DNA from: JABWAN01 sp041918175
GTDB lineage: Bacteria; Zhuqueibacterota; Zhuqueibacteria; Zhuqueibacterales; Zhuqueibacteraceae
Assembly (NCBI GenBank): GCA_041918175.1
Contig: JAYRWE010000107.1
Location: 62,001 to 126,000 of the forward strand
Length of the DNA stretch: 64,000 nucleotides
Direction: 5' to 3'
This document shows positions 60,698-64,000 of this stretch, one piece after another; within the stretch, counting starts at the first letter, position 1; every line of letters begins with the position of its first letter. The notes under the pieces are model-generated. The model was not told where the DNA came from, did no database searches, and saw nothing but the letters and a program-made list of their open reading frames with translations. Made by a program: the position numbers and the translations under genes.

Positions 60698-60821
60698 TGA
60701 ACAAAAAGCAAAGCTCTTCTGTAAGCGGATTTTTTGAATCAAGCAGATAAAACCAAAGCCGTATCCGCTATATTCGTTGAATCCGCTTACAATACGCTTT
60801 TGATTTTGATTTGAATTTGGC

Positions 60822-61112
60822 ATGAAGAAAACACGAGCACAAAAAAACCGCAAGCGCGATTCGGACGACATGCGCCCTGAATATCGCTTTGATCGCCGCG
60901 AAGCCCGTCCGAATCGTTTTGCGAATCGCCCGAGAGAAAGAGTCTTGGTGGTGATGATTGATCCCGACGTCGCCCAAGTGTTTACGACACCCGAATCCGT
61001 GAACGGTGTGCTTCGGGCTGTGGTTGAGGCAATTCCGAGATCAACCAAAGCTAAAGCCGCGAAGGCGCAACAAACCCGCAAAGAGAAGAAAGTAGTAATG
61101 ACAAAAAAATGA
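60822..61112 (+). CDS. small basic hypothetical protein
   Basis: 96-residue protein, not recognised. Both ends are very basic (Lys/Arg-rich at 1-45 and 75-96). The centre, VLVVMIDPDVAQVFTTPESVNGVLRAVVEAI, is a plausible small alpha/beta core seen in some antitoxin-like and uncharacterised DUF proteins. The final codons lie in a family B hairpin that begins at 61104, so the natural C-terminus may have been altered. Confidence 0.6.
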   Translation: MKKTRAQKNRKRDSDDMRPEYRFDRREARPNRFANRPRERVLVVMIDPDVAQVFTTPESVNGVLRAVVEAIPRSTKAKAAKAQQTRKEKKVVMTKK

Positions 61113-61172
61113 TGGACAGAAAAATAAAGCTCGACCTCATTCAACATTTTTCTGTCCTCCATCTTTCTGTCA
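61104..61172. repeat. family B hairpin, copy 2
   Basis: The left arm AAAAAATGATGGACAGAAAA (61104-) and right arm TTTTCTGTCCTCCATCTTTC (to about 61170) are inverted. It overlaps the stop codon of the 96-residue gene and lies upstream of pyrG. Confidence 0.85.
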
Positions 61173-61241
61173 TAAAAGCTTTTCTTTGCGTCTCAGCGCC
61201 TTTGCGTGAAAGCTTTTGATTTTGCTTAAAAGAAAAGCGCA

Positions 61242-61314
61242 GGCAGAAAAATGTAGGACAGAAAAATAAAGCCGGACATCATCCAAAATTTTTCTGCCCT
61301 CTCATCTTTCTGCC
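61242..61314. repeat. family B hairpin, copy 3
   Basis: The left arm GGCAGAAAAATGTAGGACAG and right arm TTTCTGCCCTCTCATCTTTC are inverted around AAAATAAAGCCGG. It is 54 bp before the pyrG start. Confidence 0.85.
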
Positions 61315-61367
61315 TTGAGATTTTTGTTGCTTGACTACCGTTCCTTACCCCTCGCGAGGCTTGTAAC

Positions 61368-63020
61368 TTGGACCGCTTCACGAAACAATCGAAGACGAAA
61401 TACATCTTCATCACCGGCGGTGTGGTGTCCTCGCTCGGCAAAGGCGTGGCCTCGGCCGCCATCGGCGTGTTGCTCAAAAGCCGCGGACTCAAAGTCACCA
61501 TGCTCAAGTTCGACCCGTACATCAACGTCGATCCCGGCACCATGAGTCCGTATCAGCACGGCGAAGTGTTCGTCACCGATGACGGCGCGGAAACCGATCT
61601 CGATCTCGGCCACTACGAACGCTTCATCGACGTGAACATGTCCAAGCGCAACAACGCCACCACCGGCCAAATCTATTACACGGTCATTACCAAAGAACGG
61701 CGCGGCGATTACCTCGGCAAGACCGTGCAAGTGATTCCGCACATCACCGATGAAATCAAAAGCCGCATCACGCAAGCCAACGAGAACGGTTATTACGACG
61801 TCGTGCTCACCGAAGTCGGCGGCACCGTCGGCGATATCGAGAGCCTGCCGTTTCTCGAAGCCATTCGGCAATTTCGTTTTGAAGTGGGTTTCGCAAACTG
61901 CGCGGACATTCATCTCACGCTCGTGCCGTACATTCACGCCTCGGGCGAATTGAAAACCAAGCCCACGCAACATTCCGTGATGCGTTTGCGCGAGATCGGC
62001 ATTCAACCCGACATTCTCCTTTGCCGCACGGAGCAAAGCCTCTCGCAAGAGTTGCGCAACAAGATCGGCCTCTTCTGCAACGTCGCGCCCGAATGCGTCA
62101 TCGAAGCGCGCGATGTTTCGACGATCTATGAAATTCCCGTGCTCTTTGAAGAAGGCGGCCTCGGCGAAATTTTGGAAAAGCGTTTGGGCTTGAGCGCGTT
62201 GAACGCCAAAGACGAGCAAGCCAAGCAAACGAATCTGGAAAATTGGCGCCAACTCGCGCAGCGCATCAAACAACCGAGCCAGACCGTTGACATCGGCATT
62301 TGCGGCAAGTATGTTGGCCTCAAAGATTCATACAAAAGTATCATCGAAGCCTTTATTCATGCGGGTGAGGAAAACGATGCGCGCGTGAATTTGCATTGGA
62401 TCGACTCCGAGGCCATTGAGCAAACTGGCTTGCCCGAAGAGATGCACCACATGCACGGCCTGCTCGTGTGCCCCGGCTTCGGCAGTCGCGGCACCGAAGG
62501 GAAGATCAAAGCCATTCAATTCGCGCGCGAACGCAAGCTGCCGTTCTTCGGCATTTGTTTGGGATTGCAATGCGCCGTGATCGAGTTCAGCCGCAACGTG
62601 TGCGGCCTCGCCGGCGCGAACAGCACGGAGTTCGAAGAGCGGCCTGCGCATCCCGTGATCGACAAGATGGAAACGCAAGTCAATCTCACGCAGATTGGCG
62701 GCACCATGCGCCTCGGCGCGTATCGTTGCGAGCTGAAGCCCGGCACGCGCACGCACGCGGCGTACAACAGTTCGGAAATTTCCGAGCGGCATCGCCATCG
62801 TTGGGAAGTGAACAATCGCTATCTCAGCCAGTTTGAAAAGAACGGTCTCATCATTAGCGGCACGAACCCGGACACGAAGCTCGTGGAGATCATGGAGCTG
62901 AAAGATCATCCCTGGTTCGTGGGTGTGCAGTTCCATCCCGAGCTGAAGTCCCGCGCCCTGCGCGCGCATCCGCTGTTTCGAGATTTTGTGAGGGCGGCGT
63001 TGGAGCATGCGGGGAAGTGA
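61368..63020 (+). CDS. pyrG: CTP synthase
   Basis: 550-residue CTP synthase converting UTP to CTP with glutamine. The N-terminal amidoligase domain shows FITGGVVSSLGKGVASAAIG and DPGTMSPYQHGEVFVTDDGAETDLDLG. The C-terminal glutamine amidotransferase has the nucleophile in FFGICLGLQCAVIEFSRN and the dyad HPELKSR near the end. It starts with TTG, eight bases after a GAGG site; no ATG would keep the conserved N-terminus. Two family B hairpins lie upstream and repeats of the GATCAGT class follow its stop codon. Confidence 0.96.
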   Translation: MDRFTKQSKTKYIFITGGVVSSLGKGVASAAIGVLLKSRGLKVTMLKFDPYINVDPGTMSPYQHGEVFVTDDGAETDLDLGHYERFIDVNMSKRNNATTGQIYYTVITKERRGDYLGKTVQVIPHITDEIKSRITQANENGYYDVVLTEVGGTVGDIESLPFLEAIRQFRFEVGFANCADIHLTLVPYIHASGELKTKPTQHSVMRLREIGIQPDILLCRTEQSLSQELRNKIGLFCNVAPECVIEARDVSTIYEIPVLFEEGGLGEILEKRLGLSALNAKDEQAKQTNLENWRQLAQRIKQPSQTVDIGICGKYVGLKDSYKSIIEAFIHAGEENDARVNLHWIDSEAIEQTGLPEEMHHMHGLLVCPGFGSRGTEGKIKAIQFARERKLPFFGICLGLQCAVIEFSRNVCGLAGANSTEFEERPAHPVIDKMETQVNLTQIGGTMRLGAYRCELKPGTRTHAAYNSSEISERHRHRWEVNNRYLSQFEKNGLIISGTNPDTKLVEIMELKDHPWFVGVQFHPELKSRALRAHPLFRDFVRAALEHAGK

Positions 63021-63026
63021 TAACGC

Positions 63027-63055
63027 CAGTGATCAGTGGGCAGTGATCAGTGGTT
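63027..63055. repeat. short GATCAGTGG repeat after pyrG stop
   Basis: Units CAGTGATCAGTGGG and CAGTGATCAGTGG are in tandem, starting 6 bp after the pyrG stop codon. They belong to the same class as the larger arrays at 40161 and 52873. Confidence 0.8.
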
Positions 63056-63059
63056 GAAA

Positions 63060-63091
63060 ATTCCCCCCTTGAGGGGGGTTCGGGGGGTGTT
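63060..63091. repeat. single family C unit
   Basis: A solitary C unit, ATTCCCCCCTTGAGGGGGG followed by GGGGGGTGTT, lies between pyrG and the MNT-like gene. No facing partner is nearby, so it is either a lone unit or half of a lost pair. Confidence 0.92.
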
Positions 63092-63120
63092 GCTCAGTAT
63101 TATAACGAAAAGGCACATCG

Positions 63121-63420
63121 ATGCTAAACACAAATGAAGTTCTCGAGTTCTTGCGCACGCACCGCCAAACGCTGCAATCTGAATTTCGCATTGTGAAATT
63201 AGGCCTCGTCGGCTCGTTTGCACGAGGCGAGCAAACCGAAGACAGCGACATCGACCTATTGGTAGAATTTGAGCCGAACACGGATGATCTCTTTGGCAAA
63301 AAGCTGAAGCTGAAAGAACTTCTCAAAAGCTCTCTTCATCGCGAAGTTGACATTTGCCGCGAGAAGTACACGAAGCCGCATATCAAAAGCTATGTTTTGA
63401 GAGATGCGATCTATGTCTGA
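63121..63420 (+). CDS. MNT-type nucleotidyltransferase (MntA-like antitoxin)
   Basis: 99-residue minimal nucleotidyltransferase. The core LGLVGSFARGEQTEDSDIDLLVEF carries GSFARGE and the D-x-D pair. MntA proteins AMPylate a HEPN (HepT) toxin normally encoded next to them; no HEPN gene follows before the next start at 63525, and none precedes it. It may be an orphan or remnant. It starts 30 bp after a family C unit. Confidence 0.9.
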   Translation: MLNTNEVLEFLRTHRQTLQSEFRIVKLGLVGSFARGEQTEDSDIDLLVEFEPNTDDLFGKKLKLKELLKSSLHREVDICREKYTKPHIKSYVLRDAIYV

Positions 63421-63524
63421 GTTGGTTAGATGAAATTATCATCACGACGTGATCGATAATACTCGGAATGTCCGAGCAATAAACAACTGCTTTTATCGCC
63501 TACCTCAACCAGAGAGGCACAAAC

Positions 63525-64000
63525 ATGAAACGCTTGCTTGCTTTCTTCGCTGCCATCGTTCTGCTTGGAGCACAAAGTCTTCGAGCGCAGTGGATTCAAA
63601 CCAATGGACCTTACGGGGGAACCATTCATTGCTTTGCTGTGAGCGGCTCGAATCTCTTTGCCGGAACTTTTGGTAGCGTATTTCTTTCCACCAACAACGG
63701 TACTAGCTGGGCTACCGTCAATAACGACTTGCTGAAGCGCACGAATATTCGGACTCTTGCTGTAAATGATTCGAGTCTCTTTGCTGGAACGGATCGCGGC
63801 GTGTTTCTTTCCACAGATAATGGCACGACCTGGACTTCAGCGAATACTGGCTTGACTAATACTAATGCCGTATCGCTCATGGCGAACGGCTCGAATCTTT
63901 TTGTCGGAACTACTGACGGCGTATTTCTCTCTAAAAACAACGGCACGAACTGGACCGCCGTCAATACCGGTTTGACCAATACTGTTGTCCGTTCTCTTGC
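63525..64000 (+). CDS. exported beta-propeller (YCF48/Por-like) protein, truncated by window end
   Basis: This gene begins with a signal peptide (about 1-22, ending SLRAQ) and runs open to the window edge. The rest is a series of about 42-residue repeats, each with FAGT-x-GVFLSTNNGTSW-like strands and an N-x-G-L-T-N-T linker, the layout of a YCF48/BNR-type beta-propeller. Such exported proteins in the FCB group often carry a C-terminal sorting signal, which cannot be checked here. The start lies a few bases after a GAGAGGC site. Confidence 0.88.
   Translation, partial: MKRLLAFFAAIVLLGAQSLRAQWIQTNGPYGGTIHCFAVSGSNLFAGTFGSVFLSTNNGTSWATVNNDLLKRTNIRTLAVNDSSLFAGTDRGVFLSTDNGTTWTSANTGLTNTNAVSLMANGSNLFVGTTDGVFLSKNNGTNWTAVNTGLTNTVVRSL

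Noticed and set aside
63033..63326. Minus-strand frame with a PPNPPQGGN segment
   Set aside because: It is the antisense reading of a family C unit and of the nucleotidyltransferase gene.

Overview
The window looks like a stretch of chromosome from a free-living Gram-negative bacterium. LPS biosynthesis (KdsB), meso-DAP biosynthesis (DapF), a lipoprotein signal and several exported proteins support this. A GWxTD-type exported protein, a Por/YCF48-like repeat protein at the right edge, a fused DAK2-DegV protein and many DUF-type toxin-antitoxin-like pairs fit the FCB lineage, perhaps a KSB1- or Calditrichota-like candidate phylum. That placement is inference from gene content only. No rRNA, tRNA, CRISPR array, transposase or phage module was seen.

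Layout. 0.2-6 kb (minus): a small membrane protein, an SGNH hydrolase and a riboflavin cluster (ribD, a DUF4258/YgiT-zinc-finger pair, ribE, ribBA). 6-14 kb: an arginine-deiminase-superfamily enzyme, a DUF2064 transferase with a diacylglycerol-kinase-like lipid kinase, small DUF proteins, and an 856-residue protein fusing an alpha/beta hydrolase, a DedA/VTT membrane domain and an ATP-grasp ligase. 13-22 kb (minus): NRDE protein, peptide transporter, DUF2283 pair, two ferredoxins, two Uma2 proteins, zinc-ribbon/TPR protein, SirB1-like protein and nucleotidyltransferase. 22-28 kb (minus): plsY, a FakA-FakB-like fusion, GWxTD protein, GlpD; several of these concern phospholipid synthesis. 28-39 kb: AAA/PD-(D/E)XK protein and phytanoyl-CoA dioxygenase (plus), CHASE2 cyclase and dapF (minus), VOC protein, methyltransferase, erythromycin-esterase-like lipoprotein and an ABC exporter pair (plus). 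39-48.5 kb (minus): glycosyltransferase-like protein, RtcB, HPr-kinase-like protein, two phosphoesterases, response regulator, histidine kinase. 49-58 kb (minus): a sulfation block (phosphotransferase-like protein, glycosyltransferase, cysC, sat, three sulfotransferases) ending at selA. 58.5-64 kb (plus): small protein plus HNH nuclease, gatC, kdsB, pyrG, an orphan MNT-type nucleotidyltransferase and a truncated beta-propeller protein.

The most striking content is not a gene. At least seven classes of dispersed, mostly palindromic repeats are scattered over the window. One class (C-rich/G-rich palindromes) sits in frame inside three conserved genes (NRDE, dapF, erythromycin esterase), and its unit is open in five of six reading frames. 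Another (a 71-bp palindromic core, eight copies) supplies the last 21 residues and stop codon of a sulfotransferase. Further classes, made of short degenerate units, lie directly after stop codons. No transposase that could move them is in the window.
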